DNA of 64,000 nt from Candidatus Solirubrobacter pratensis. GTDB lineage: Bacteria > Actinomycetota > Thermoleophilia > Solirubrobacterales > Solirubrobacteraceae. This document shows, piece after piece, positions 24,697-34,580 of the stretch. Every line of letters starts with the position of its first letter. The stretch's first letter is position 1. The translations under genes and the position numbers were made by a program. The notes under the pieces are model-generated. The model did not search any database. It saw nothing but the letters and a program-made list of their open reading frames with translations, and was not told where the DNA came from. The stretch lies in NCBI RefSeq assembly GCF_000425945.1, contig NZ_AUEK01000008.1, forward strand, positions 248,001 to 312,000. Reading direction: 5' to 3'.

Positions 24697-26982
24697 ATGA
24701 CCCGCCGAGGCGTGTTCACCGCCGCGCTGCGCGTCGGGCGTGCGGACCTGCTCGCGCGCCGCGGCCAGACCGCGCTGACCGCGCTCGCCATCTTCGCCGC
24801 CGCGGCCGCGCTGCTCGTCACGCTCGCGCTGCGCTCCGGCCTCGACGATCCGTTCCAGGACGCGCAGGCCGCCACACGCGGCGCGCACGTCGCCGTGATC
24901 GGCAGCGGCGTCGGCGGACTGAAGGATCTTCCGGGCGTCCAGGCCGCGGACGCGCGCCCGTTCGCCGACGGGACCACGACACTGCAGGGCCGCGCGGTCG
25001 ACGTCGGGCTCGAGCGCCTCCCCGCGCCCGACGCGCCGGTCGACCGCATCGACCTCACCCAGGGCCGCCGCCCCGGGCGCCCGGGCGAGATCGCGGTCGA
25101 GCGCAGCTTCGCGAACGACACGGGCCTGCGCGTCGGCGACCACATCCACCTGGCGGGCCACGGCGGCGCCGTCGACCTCGCCGTCACCGGCATCGCCGTC
25201 ACCACCGAGCAGGCGAGCTACCCCAACTGGGCCCCGGGCCTCGTCTGGGGCGCCGAGCAGGACGTCCGCGCGCTCGCGGGCGGCGAGCCGCCGCAGCGGC
25301 TCGGCGTCCGGCTCGCCGATCCCGAGGCCATCGACGCCTTCCAGGCCGCCGCCCAGGCGAAGCTCCCCGGCCGGCGCCTGAGCTTCGTCAGCTGGCACGA
25401 CGTGCGCGACACGATCACCGACCAGGCGCGCACCAACACGATCATCATCGGCGCCAACACGCTGCTCGCGCTGATCGTCGTCGGCTTCACGCTGGCGACC
25501 GTGATCAGCGGCCGCGTGCTCGCGCAGCGGCGTGAGATCGGGCTGCTCAAGGCGGTCGGCCTCACCCCGCGCGGGATCGTCGCGCTGCTCGTCGGCGAGT
25601 ACCTCGCGCTGGGCCTCGCCGCGGGGCTGCTCGGCCTCGTCGCGGGGACGCTGATCGCGCCCACGCTCCTGCGGCCCATGTCGAGCCTGCTGGCGACGCC
25701 CACGCCCAGCGCGCTCCAGCCGGGGCCGCTGGCGCTGTCGCTCGCGCTGATCCTGCTCGCGGTCGCGCTGTTCACCGCCCTCCCCGCGCTACGGGCCGGC
25801 CGCCTGAACACCGTCGACGCGCTCGCCCTCGGCCGCGCGGCCGGCAACGGCCGCACGTCGAGAGCGGTTCGCCTCGCCGCCGCGCTGCGCCTGCCCGCGA
25901 CCGCGCGGCTCGGCGTCAAGGACGCGTTCGCCGCGCGCACGCGCGCCGTGCTGACGGTCGGGGCGCTCGGGCTGATGGTCGTGACGCTCGTATCCGCGCT
26001 CTCGATGGAGGCGACCTACAGCCGCGTGATCCACGACCCCGCGCTGCGGGCGAAGCCGTGGGACGTGCGCGCCGGCGCCGGAGAGCTCGGCACGCCCGGC
26101 GCGCTGCGGCTCGTCACCGAGCACCCCGGCGTGGAGCGCGCGACGACGATCGCCGACGTCCCGCTCCAGGCCGCCGGTGGCCTCGAGGTCCACGGCCGCG
26201 CGCTCGGCAACGGCTACGCGCGCTTCCCCTACGCCGTCCCCGACGGGCGCATGTTCGCCAAGCCCGGCGAGGCGATCGCCGGCCGCGGCCTGCTCGACGC
26301 GCTGCATGTGCACGTCGGCGACACGATCACGCTCACGTCCGGTGGCACGCCCATCCGGGTCAAGCTCGTCGGCCGCCATGTCGAGCCCGACGACGACGGC
26401 AAGGTCGTCATCTTCAGCCGCGGCACGCTGCCCGCGACGGTCAGCGACCGGATCGGCGGCGGGGACGTGGTCGCCCGCCTCGCGTCCGGCGCCGACGGGC
26501 ACACGCTGGTCCGCGACCTGCAGCGCGAGCGCGTCTCCGCCGCGCTGGTGAGCGACGACGTCCGCCAGGAGCGCGCCGACATCCGCCCGATCGTCTACGG
26601 CTCGAGCGCGCTGCTCGTCGCCGTCGGGCTCGTGAACCTGCTCACCACGCTGCTGCTCGTCACGCGCGAGCGGGCACGGGACTTCGCGATCCTCAAGTCG
26701 ATCGGGCTCACGCCGCGCGGCGTGCTCGCCGTCGTCAACGCCGGCGGCGCGACGCTCGGCCTGATCGCGTCGGTCGCCGGCATCCCCGCGGGCATCGTGA
26801 TCTTCCGCGCCCTGATGGCGGCGATGAACCCGAGCGAGGGCACCGACATCGTCGGCACCCCGGGGATCGGGGCGCTCATCCTGGTGATCCCGTTCGTCCT
26901 CGCGGTCAGCGCGCTCGCCGGCTCGCTGCCCGCGCGCCGGGCGGCGGCCACCAGCGCCTCGGCCGTGCTGCGGGCGGAGTAG
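24697..26982 (+). CDS. FtsX-like ABC transporter permease
   Basis: A 761-residue permease with duplicated architecture. An N-terminal helix (about 23-45) is followed by an extracytoplasmic domain, three helices of a first FtsX domain (about 250-370), a second extracytoplasmic domain, and three helices of a second FtsX domain (about 630-755, including IGLTPRGVLAVVNAGGATLGL). This eight-to-ten-helix form is typical of actinobacterial exporters of antimicrobial peptides or lipids that operate by mechanotransmission. It is co-transcribed with padR and the ATPase. Confidence 0.92.
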   Translation: MTRRGVFTAALRVGRADLLARRGQTALTALAIFAAAAALLVTLALRSGLDDPFQDAQAATRGAHVAVIGSGVGGLKDLPGVQAADARPFADGTTTLQGRAVDVGLERLPAPDAPVDRIDLTQGRRPGRPGEIAVERSFANDTGLRVGDHIHLAGHGGAVDLAVTGIAVTTEQASYPNWAPGLVWGAEQDVRALAGGEPPQRLGVRLADPEAIDAFQAAAQAKLPGRRLSFVSWHDVRDTITDQARTNTIIIGANTLLALIVVGFTLATVISGRVLAQRREIGLLKAVGLTPRGIVALLVGEYLALGLAAGLLGLVAGTLIAPTLLRPMSSLLATPTPSALQPGPLALSLALILLAVALFTALPALRAGRLNTVDALALGRAAGNGRTSRAVRLAAALRLPATARLGVKDAFAARTRAVLTVGALGLMVVTLVSALSMEATYSRVIHDPALRAKPWDVRAGAGELGTPGALRLVTEHPGVERATTIADVPLQAAGGLEVHGRALGNGYARFPYAVPDGRMFAKPGEAIAGRGLLDALHVHVGDTITLTSGGTPIRVKLVGRHVEPDDDGKVVIFSRGTLPATVSDRIGGGDVVARLASGADGHTLVRDLQRERVSAALVSDDVRQERADIRPIVYGSSALLVAVGLVNLLTTLLLVTRERARDFAILKSIGLTPRGVLAVVNAGGATLGLIASVAGIPAGIVIFRALMAAMNPSEGTDIVGTPGIGALILVIPFVLAVSALAGSLPARRAAATSASAVLRAE

Positions 26983-26997
26983 CGCGGGAGCTCGCGA

Positions 26998-27750
26998 CTA
27001 GCGTTCCGGGAGGCGGGCGAGGCCGAGCCCGAGCACGATCCCGATCAGGCCGCCGACAAGCCCGGCGATGCCGCCGGCCTCGTCGGACGCGAGCGGGAGC
27101 AGCACGAGCAGCGCCGCGATCGCGAGCACGCCGAGCAGGTCGCTCTCGTCCTCGCGCCCGGCGCGGCGGCCGAGCACGTCGCGCATCGCCCACGCGGCGA
27201 GCATGCCCAGCGCGGCGCCGTTGGCGCCCAGGACCAGGCCGTCGTTGGCCACCGCGACGTCCACGTACGCGCCGCCGGCGCCCGCGAGGAAGAAGACCAG
27301 GATCGGCGCCCAGGCGCCGTGCCGGCGCTCCAGCAGCCAGCCGAACAGCGCGACCGCGCCCACGACCGCGATCTCGTACGCCGTGTGCGTGTAGGCGAAC
27401 AGCGAGGTGACCGCGCGCCAGGGCTCGTCGAAGCCCGGGCCGTAGATGAAGTTCGCGAGATCCAGCAGCCCGGACTTGATCCCCACCGTGACCGCCAGCG
27501 AGCCGAGCACGATCAGACACGTGGCCCACGGGCGCCGGTCGGCCCGGATGCCGGGGATCTCGCCGGGGCGCAGGCGCGGCAGCTGCGGCCGCGAGCGGCC
27601 CTTCTTCGGCGGCCGCGGCACGCCTCCGCGGTCGAGCTTGGGCGCGCGCTTCTGCACGCGCGCACCGCAGTACGGGCACTCGGTGATGTACGGAGACACC
27701 TCCGCGCCGCAGCTCTTGCAGACCAAGGACAGGTCAGGACCGCTGGACAT
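26998..27750 (-). CDS. Zinc-ribbon rhomboid-like membrane protein lacking catalytic Ser
   Basis: A 250-residue protein. Residues 11-28 form a zinc ribbon (CKSCG...CPYCG), a basic Pro-rich linker follows, then about six membrane helices in rhomboid style (PWRAVTSLFAYTH, ALFGWLLERRHG, GANGAALGMLAAW). Active rhomboids have GxSG here; this protein has GANG, so Ser is replaced by Asn, and no helix-6 catalytic His context is evident. It is therefore a predicted rhomboid pseudoprotease. ATG 27750 is chosen for GAGG 6 nt upstream; ATG 27762 is an alternative. Confidence 0.75.
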   Translation of the reverse strand: MSSGPDLSLVCKSCGAEVSPYITECPYCGARVQKRAPKLDRGGVPRPPKKGRSRPQLPRLRPGEIPGIRADRRPWATCLIVLGSLAVTVGIKSGLLDLANFIYGPGFDEPWRAVTSLFAYTHTAYEIAVVGAVALFGWLLERRHGAWAPILVFFLAGAGGAYVDVAVANDGLVLGANGAALGMLAAWAMRDVLGRRAGREDESDLLGVLAIAALLVLLPLASDEAGGIAGLVGGLIGIVLGLGLARLPER

Positions 27751-27803
27751 GAGAGACCTCAAGTCTACGCGCCGACCGCGGCCTCCTCGACACCTTTAAT
27801 CGA

Positions 27804-28904
27804 CTAGGGCGCGGACGCCCCCACGATGTCCCGTAGGAGCTCGGTGAAGTCGCGGTTGGCCTCGTAGACCTTGCGCTGCCGGTGGGCCTCGTCGCCGCGC
27901 TCGATCAGGTCGAGGACGCCCTCCAGCGCGTCGGCCCCGCCGAGATCCTGCGCGTGCTCCTTCAGCCGGTCATAGAGCCGCCGCGCGAGGTCCTTGGCGG
28001 GCACCGTGCGCCGTTCCGGCAGGTCGACGAGCTCGCCCTCCAGCCCGTGCCGCGAAGCCAGCCACTTGTTCTCGTCGAGCATCTCGTACGGGAAGTCGGC
28101 GAGCCGCTTGCCGGCCTCGAAGTGCTCGGAGAGCTCCTTGACCATCGCCTGGATGAGCGCCGCGAGCCCGAGCGTGTGCTCGACGTGCGTCTGCCCGTCC
28201 ATCGCGCGGATCTCGACCGTGCCGAAGTTGGGGTGCGGGCGCACGTCGTACCAGAGCCACGTGTAGTCCTCCATCACGCCCGCGTCGACCATGAAGCCGA
28301 TGCGGCGCTCGTAGTCGGACCAGTCGGCGTAATACGGCGGGATGCCGACGCGCGGGAACGCGCGGAAGATCGGCATCCGCGTCGAGGCCAGTCCGGTCGC
28401 GTCGCCGCGCCAGAACGGCGAGTTGGCCGACAGCGCGAGCAGGATCGGGACGTGCACGCGCATCCCGTTGGCGACGTGGATCGCCTTGTCGGGATCGTCG
28501 ACGCCGACGTGCACGTGCAGGCCGAAGATGACCTCCTGGCGCGCGACGAAGCGCAGCTCGTCGACGAGGTCGCGGTAGCGCGGCGCGGCGGTGATGCGCT
28601 GGTCCTCCCACTTCGCGAACGGGTGCGTCCCGGCCGACCCGATCGCCAGCTCGTGCTCCGCCGCCTTGTCGCGAACCTGACGCCGCAGCCCGCGCAGCTG
28701 CTCGGCCGCCTCGCGCAGATCCGCGGCCGGCCTGGTCGAGATCTCCAGCACCGACTCCATCAGCTCCGGCTTGATCTCCCCGTGCGGAGAGTCCTCGACC
28801 AGGTCGTCGATGCGATTGACGAGCGCGTAGGACGAGCTGTCGAGGATCATCAGCTCCTCCTCGATGCCGACCGTATACGCAGGACCGTTGAACTTCGGCT
28901 CCAT
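27804..28904 (-). CDS. Carboxylate-amine ligase, GCS2 (YbdK) family
   Basis: A 366-residue ligase with the GCS2 signature GIEEELMILD, GLHVHVGVDDP and RAFPRVGIPPYYADW. YbdK-type enzymes join glutamate and cysteine weakly in vitro; in actinobacteria the physiological substrate is often unknown. The C-terminal ends KVYEANRDFTELLRDIV. It is divergent from the DUF2090 gene, with 58 bp between the starts. Confidence 0.9.
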   Translation of the reverse strand: MEPKFNGPAYTVGIEEELMILDSSSYALVNRIDDLVEDSPHGEIKPELMESVLEISTRPAADLREAAEQLRGLRRQVRDKAAEHELAIGSAGTHPFAKWEDQRITAAPRYRDLVDELRFVARQEVIFGLHVHVGVDDPDKAIHVANGMRVHVPILLALSANSPFWRGDATGLASTRMPIFRAFPRVGIPPYYADWSDYERRIGFMVDAGVMEDYTWLWYDVRPHPNFGTVEIRAMDGQTHVEHTLGLAALIQAMVKELSEHFEAGKRLADFPYEMLDENKWLASRHGLEGELVDLPERRTVPAKDLARRLYDRLKEHAQDLGGADALEGVLDLIERGDEAHRQRKVYEANRDFTELLRDIVGASAP

Positions 28905-28962
28905 AGGTGGCCGCGTAGAGTACGAGGAGATCAGACGGAACGACGACGCGAGGTAACGCGAG

Positions 28963-29882
28963 ATGGCCCTTGGCTACGACGGCAAGCTGTACATCCTGGC
29001 CTTCGATCACCGAGGGTCCTTCCAGAAGAAGATGTTCGGGATCGAAGGCGATCCCACCCCTGAGGAGACCGAGACGATCTCCGACGCGAAGAAGCTGATC
29101 TTCGAGGGCATGGAGATCGCCGTCGAGCGCGGCCTGGATCCGTCCTCGGCGGGCGTGCTGGTGGACGAGCAGTTCGGCTCCGACATCCCCGAGCTCGCGC
29201 CCAAGCACGGCCTCTCGCTCACGATGCCGGCCGAGAAGTCGGGCCAGAACGAGTTCGACTTCCAGTACGGCGACGAGTTCCCCGCGCACATCGAGAAGTA
29301 CGACCTCCTCGCCACCAAGGTGCTCGTCCGCTACAACCCGGACGGCGACAAGGCGATGAACGCGCGCCAGACCGAGCGGCTGAAGCGGCTCGCCGACTGG
29401 CTGCACGAGCACGACCGCAAGTTCCTCTTCGAGCTGCTCGTCCCGGCCGAGGACGCCCAGCTGGAGTCCGTCGGCGGCGACACCGACCGCTACGACGCCG
29501 AGCTGCGCCCCGAGCTGATGCGGCGCGCGATCGAGCACTTCCAGAACGAAGGCGTCGAGGTCGACATCTGGAAGATCGAGGGCGTCGAGACGCGCGAGGA
29601 CGCGGAGATGCTCGCCGAGCAGGCGCGCAAGGGCGAGGGCCGCGAGAACGTCAAGTGCGTGCTCCTCGGCCGCGGCGCCAGCGACGAGAAGGTCGACCAC
29701 TGGCTGCGCGTCGCCGCGCCCGTCGACGGCTTCGTCGGCTTCGCGATCGGCCGCTCGATCTGGTGGGACGCGCTGAAGTCCTTCGTCAACGGTGGCGACC
29801 GGCGCGCGTCGGCCGAGCAGATCGCCGACAACTACCTGCGCTTCATCAAGGTCTACGACGAAGCTGAGAAGGGCGCCGCCGT

Positions 29883-29886
<4 letters not shown>
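28963..29886 (+). CDS. DUF2090 aldolase-like protein
   Basis: A 307-residue TIM-barrel protein of the DUF2090 family, found fused to the C-terminus of IolC-type kinases as 2-deoxy-5-keto-gluconate-6-phosphate aldolase. Visible motifs are LYILAFDHRGSFQKKMFG, GVLVDEQFGSDI, KFLFELLVPAED and GFAIGRSIWWDALK. No other inositol genes are near, so the substrate may differ. ATG 28963 follows GAGGTAACGCGAG. Its TAA overlaps the malic enzyme stop on the other strand (CTAA). Confidence 0.85.
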
Positions 29887-31349
<1,463 letters not shown>

Positions 31350-31403
31350 TCACAAGATCGTAGGGGGGCGAGCCCGTCCACCTGAAGACCTACGGTCGGC
31401 GTG

Positions 31404-31889
31404 ATGCACAAACTGGCCATCGCCGCGATCGCGATCGCGTTGCTCGCGCTCGCCGGCGGGAAGGTCGCCGGGACGCTGCGCGCGTCGGACGGCGCCACCG
31501 TCGTGCGCGTCGTGGACGGCGACACGGTGGTCGTGCGCGCGGGCGGACGCGAGGAGCGCGTGCGCTACATCGGCGTGGACACGCCGGAGTCGGTCAAGCC
31601 GGGCACGCGCGTGCAGTGCTTCGGCAAGGCGGCCGCGGCCGCGAACCGGCGGCTCGTCGCAGGCGAGCGCGTGCGCCTGGTCGGCGACGCCGAGGCGCGC
31701 GACCGCTACGGCCGCCGGCTCGCGTACGTCTACCGGACGCGCGACGGCCTGTTCGTCAATGCGGAGCTGGTCCGGCGCGGTTATGCAAAGCCGCTCATGA
31801 TCCGCCCGAACGTGGCGCACGCCGCCGAGCTGCGGCGCCTGGCCGTGTCGGCCCGGCGAGCGCGTCTGGGGTTATGGAGCCGCTGTTAG
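31404..31889 (+). CDS. Secreted or anchored thermonuclease (SNase) protein
   Basis: A 161-residue staphylococcal-nuclease-like protein with an N-terminal signal/anchor (LAIAAIAIALLALAGG). Active-site elements are RVVDGDTVVV, RYIGVDTPES (Arg/Asp for Ca2+) and the catalytic region DRYGRRLAYVY (Glu-Arg set). It ends ARLGLWSRC. It is expected to cleave nucleic acid outside the membrane. ATG 31404 directly follows GTG 31401 and either could be used. Confidence 0.9.
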   Translation: MHKLAIAAIAIALLALAGGKVAGTLRASDGATVVRVVDGDTVVVRAGGREERVRYIGVDTPESVKPGTRVQCFGKAAAAANRRLVAGERVRLVGDAEARDRYGRRLAYVYRTRDGLFVNAELVRRGYAKPLMIRPNVAHAAELRRLAVSARRARLGLWSRC

Positions 31890-31900
31890 GCTTCGAACCC

Positions 31901-32140
31901 ATGCGGATGCGCCAGAGCGTGGCCGATATCGAGCAGGCCTTCTTCGAGGAGATCGAGGAGGACCGCGAGCGCCGGGAGCGGCTGCGCCGCCGCGCCGAGC
32001 AGCGCCAGCTCGCGCGCCATCGCGAGCGCACGCACCGCCATGGTTCGATGCGCTTCGTCGTGCTCGTGCTGATCCTGCTCGGCACGGCCGTGGCGGTGAC
32101 GATCGCGATGTTCCAGACCCTGTACTACCTGCTGGGCTGA
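31901..32140 (+). CDS. Small coiled-coil membrane protein (79 aa)
   Basis: MRMRQSVADIEQAFFEEIEE leads into a highly charged Arg/Glu coiled coil, then a C-terminal membrane helix (RFVVLVLILLGTAVAVTIAM). No family is recognised. ATG 31901 is 11 nt past the nuclease stop; ATG 31874, overlapping the nuclease gene, is a possible longer start. The organisation suggests co-transcription with the nuclease. Confidence 0.7.
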   Translation: MRMRQSVADIEQAFFEEIEEDRERRERLRRRAEQRQLARHRERTHRHGSMRFVVLVLILLGTAVAVTIAMFQTLYYLLG

Positions 32141-32171
32141 GCCGGCCGACGCCGTGTGGCGCCGCCGGGCG

Positions 32172-32411
32172 CTAGCGCTGGTTCTGCGTGCTCAAGCGCT
32201 TGAGCGCGTCGTCCACCTCGGCCCGCGCGGAGGCGCCTGCCGCGACGTTCTCCTGCTGGATCTCGAGGTAGACCTCCTTACGGAACACCGGGATGTCCCG
32301 AGGGGCCTGGATGCCGATGCGTACCTTCTCGCCCATGATCGACAGGACCGAGACCTCGATGTCGTCGCCGATCATGATCGACTGGTTGGACTTGCGTGTC
32401 AGTACCAGCAT
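32172..32411 (-). CDS. csrA: Carbon storage regulator CsrA
   Basis: A 79-residue CsrA with the full RNA-binding core: [20 protein letters not shown] at the N-terminus, [19 protein letters not shown], and a C-terminal helix extended to STQNQR. CsrA binds GGA-containing hairpins in mRNA leaders and blocks or remodels translation. It is uncommon in actinobacteria and usually sits beside fliW and flagellar genes; here it stands alone. The convergent small membrane gene ends 31 nt away. Confidence 0.95.
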   Translation of the reverse strand: MLVLTRKSNQSIMIGDDIEVSVLSIMGEKVRIGIQAPRDIPVFRKEVYLEIQQENVAAGASARAEVDDALKRLSTQNQR

Positions 32412-32593
32412 GACGCCGCCTCCCTGGCGAATTCGGACTCGCTCTCCCGGACAGGCCCGCTCCTGTCCTCGAGGTGAGCACGGGTGAGGCTAGTTGATGG
32501 GGGTGGATAAGGGTATGGGGCGTGCACCCGAAGGTGGGTGGGACGGTTTCTGGGACGGTCCCTAGGGGGGTGTTGCTAGTCTCCGGCCCTCCT

Positions 32594-33187
32594 ATGAGCC
32601 GCCGGTCCCTGCGTCCCCAGCTTAACCAGATCCGCGGGTGGGTGCGACAGGGTCGCACCGACGCGTGGATCGCGCACCAGCTCGAAGTGACCGTCCAGCA
32701 GATCCAAGCCTTCAAGCGAGAGCAGGGCCTGGAGCCGGACGCCGACGAAGCTGGCGCCGCCACCGAAGAAGTCGACCTGCGCGCGGAAGACGACGCGCAG
32801 ATCGCCGCGGAGCTCGAAGCCGAAGCCGCCCGAAAGGCTGAGGAAGAGGCTGCGCGCCAGGCCGAGGAGGAGGCGCGCGCCGCCGAGGAGGCCGCCCGCA
32901 AGGCGGCCGAGGCCGAAGCCGAGCCCGAGCCCTCCGATGCCGAGAAGGCCAAGCGCCCCGCGCGCCGTCGCGGAGGCCGCTCGCGCCGCCGGACCGCGCC
33001 TGTCGGGCCGCTCGAGGGCACGTTCGACCACGGCGAGGAGGGTTACGGGCTGTGGCTCGACCCGGCCGTGCAGGACGACCCCGTGTACGCCGAGCACTGG
33101 GCGGGCCACCGCCCCGTCGAGATCACGATCGAGGAGGACCAGATCGTGATCCGCCGCGCAGGCGGCGAGGACGACGGCGAAGACTGA
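32594..33187 (+). CDS. Ala/Glu-rich coiled-coil protein
   Basis: A 197-residue protein. Residues 5-45 resemble a small helix-turn-helix (IRGWVRQGRTDAWIAHQLEV, VQQIQAFKREQGLE). Residues 55-115 are an Ala/Glu/Lys coiled coil, residues 118-135 are a basic patch (RRRGGRSRRRTA), and the last 60 form a possibly folded tail (GTFDHGEEGYGLWLDPAVQD). This suggests a nucleic-acid-associated protein, without a known family. The 182-bp leader to csrA has GGA-bearing repeats (TGGGACGGT twice near 32540-32563). Confidence 0.75.
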   Translation: MSRRSLRPQLNQIRGWVRQGRTDAWIAHQLEVTVQQIQAFKREQGLEPDADEAGAATEEVDLRAEDDAQIAAELEAEAARKAEEEAARQAEEEARAAEEAARKAAEAEAEPEPSDAEKAKRPARRRGGRSRRRTAPVGPLEGTFDHGEEGYGLWLDPAVQDDPVYAEHWAGHRPVEITIEEDQIVIRRAGGEDDGED

Positions 33188-33233
33188 CGCACGTGCGCGC
33201 GCGGTCGCCTGGCAGCGCGCGCAGCAGGAGCTG

Positions 33234-33932
33234 ATGGTCGCGACGGTGGAGCCGTGGGCGCACGGCACCGTCCTGCGCACCCCGCTGGCGCCCGACTACT
33301 GGGATGTCAACACCGTGCGCGTGGAGGGTCCGGCGCCCGAGTTGGAGGCGCCGGAGCTGATGGAGATGGTCGACGTCCTGCAAGACGGCTTGCGCCACCG
33401 GCGCATCGTCATCGAGGACGAGGAGACCGGGGAGCGGCTGCGGCCCGCGTTCCGCGAAGCCGGCTGGATCGCCGACCGGCTCGTGATGATGCTGCGCGAA
33501 GGACCGCCGCCGGAGGCGCCCGGCGACGTCGTCGAGGTCCCGTTCGAGCAGACGCGGTCGCTGCGGCTGGAGTGGCATCGCTCGGAAGCCTGGGGCGAGG
33601 AGGAGGCGCTGCACCTCGAATCGGCCGAGGCGGTCGCGGCGCGCAACCGCAACCGCGCGTTCGCGGTGCTCGCCGAAGACCGTCCGATCGGGTTCGTCGC
33701 GGTCTTCTCGCCGCCCGGCGCCGGCGCCGCCGAGATCGACCAGGCCTACGTCACCCCCGCGCAGCGCGGGCGCGGGATCGGACAGCGCCTGATCTCCGGA
33801 GCGCTCGCCGCGGTCGGGCACCACACCAACTGGATCGTGGCCGACGACGAGGACCGCCCGAAGCGGCTGTATCAGCGGATCGGGTTCGTGCCGGTCTGGC
33901 GCCGGTACTCGTTCGTAAGAACACCCTTGTAA
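33234..33932 (+). CDS. GNAT-family acetyltransferase
   Basis: A 232-residue protein whose C-terminal half is a GNAT fold: IGFVAVFSP strand, IDQAYVTPAQRGRGIGQRLI (acetyl-CoA loop R-G-R-G-I-G) and LYQRIGFVPVWRRY. The N-terminal 100 residues are a second, degenerate half, as in double-GNAT proteins. The substrate is unknown. ATG 33234 follows GGAG closely. It is 46 nt downstream of the coiled-coil gene and probably co-transcribed. Confidence 0.88.
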   Translation: MVATVEPWAHGTVLRTPLAPDYWDVNTVRVEGPAPELEAPELMEMVDVLQDGLRHRRIVIEDEETGERLRPAFREAGWIADRLVMMLREGPPPEAPGDVVEVPFEQTRSLRLEWHRSEAWGEEEALHLESAEAVAARNRNRAFAVLAEDRPIGFVAVFSPPGAGAAEIDQAYVTPAQRGRGIGQRLISGALAAVGHHTNWIVADDEDRPKRLYQRIGFVPVWRRYSFVRTPL

Positions 33933-33943
33933 CGTGGCCCGCA

Positions 33944-34012
33944 GGTCGGATTCGCCCGCTTGTCTCAGCGAGACCAGCGGGAGCTCGGCGGAGACGACCG
34001 GAGGGCGAAACC
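33944..34012. repeat. 69-bp structured repeat, copy 1
   Basis: It begins GGTCGGATTCGCC and ends GACGACCGGAGGGCGAAACC; the ends are shared exactly with copy 2 at 34394-34462. The 36-bp core differs and forms its own hairpin (CGCT-T-GTCTC-AGC-GAGAC-C-AGCG). The termini can also pair with each other (GGCGAA...TTCGCC and GGT/ACC). Confidence 0.75.
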
Positions 34013-34028
34013 TTCTATCCGTGCGAGG

Positions 34029-34343
34029 TTAGACTCGCCGTCCGCCGGCGTAGTCGATCGCCGCGCGCTGGTAGCGCCCGAACGCGGCGTCGGCGACGAT
34101 CCGCGCGTCCCACGCGAACGGCTCCTCGGGCGCGACCTCGACGGCGAGGTCGGTGCACCAGCCGGTGCCCTCGTCGTAGAGGTCGACCAGCTCGTCGAGC
34201 GTGAACGCGCCGCCGAGCCGGCGGCGCAGCTCCGCCTGCACCGCGCGGGTGACGCGCTCGAGCGTCGGCGCCTGCTCGGGGAACGCCTCGTCGAGCCGCC
34301 GCAGTCCCGCCTCCCACTGGTCCCGTGCGATCTCGTACGGCAC
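34029..34343 (-). CDS. Hypothetical protein between the 69-bp repeats
   Basis: A 104-residue soluble protein (YEIARDQWEAGLRRLDEAFP, FTLDELVDLYDEGTGWCTDL, FAWDARIVADAAFGRYQRAA) with GTG start 34343. It is not a family I can name. It resembles the small helical proteins often seen beside ftsB-eno in this lineage, but that is an impression. It is bracketed by two 69-bp repeats, and its start is 5 bp from a 28-bp direct duplication. Confidence 0.7.
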   Translation of the reverse strand: MPYEIARDQWEAGLRRLDEAFPEQAPTLERVTRAVQAELRRRLGGAFTLDELVDLYDEGTGWCTDLAVEVAPEEPFAWDARIVADAAFGRYQRAAIDYAGGRRV

Positions 34344-34347
34344 CCAG

Positions 34348-34406
34348 GTATCGTCGCACGGAGGTCGGATTCGCCCCTGTATCGTCGCACGGAGGTCGGA
34401 TTCGCC
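34348..34406. repeat. 28-bp direct duplication
   Basis: GTATCGTCGCACGGAGGTCG (first 20 nt) plus GATTCGCC occurs at 34348-34375 and again at 34379-34406, a 31-bp period. The second copy runs into 69-bp repeat copy 2, so the first copy carries an extra left end without a right end. Confidence 0.9.
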
Positions 34407-34462
34407 GGCCCGCGCCCGCGATGCGGGCTGCGCTGCGGCGAAGACGACCGGAGGGCGAAACC
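34394..34462. repeat. 69-bp structured repeat, copy 2
   Basis: It has the same length, orientation and termini as copy 1 (13 bp left, 20 bp right identical). The 36-bp core is unrelated in sequence but again forms a hairpin at the same place (GCCCGC-GAT-GCGGGC). Confidence 0.75.
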
Positions 34463-34474
34463 GATTAATCCGGA

Positions 34475-34580
34475 GCCCTCGCGCCCCGAGCCCTCGCGGC
34501 CCGGGCCCTCGCGCCCGGGCCCTCGCGCCCGGGCCCTCGCGCCCGGGCCCTCGCGCCCGAGCCCTAGCGCCCGAGCCCCT
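34475..34580. repeat. 14-bp tandem repeat array, about 8 units
   Basis: Units of the form GCCCTCGCGCCCGG begin at 34475, 34490, 34505, 34519, 34533, 34547, 34561 and 34575 (period 14, with 15 in the first two). The ftsB stop codon (34564-34566) lies inside the seventh unit, so the array forms the ftsB 3' end and downstream region. Confidence 0.9.

Noticed and set aside
34475..34580. Possible CRISPR array
   Set aside because: Units are 14-15 bp and directly adjacent, with no spacers; a simple tandem repeat.
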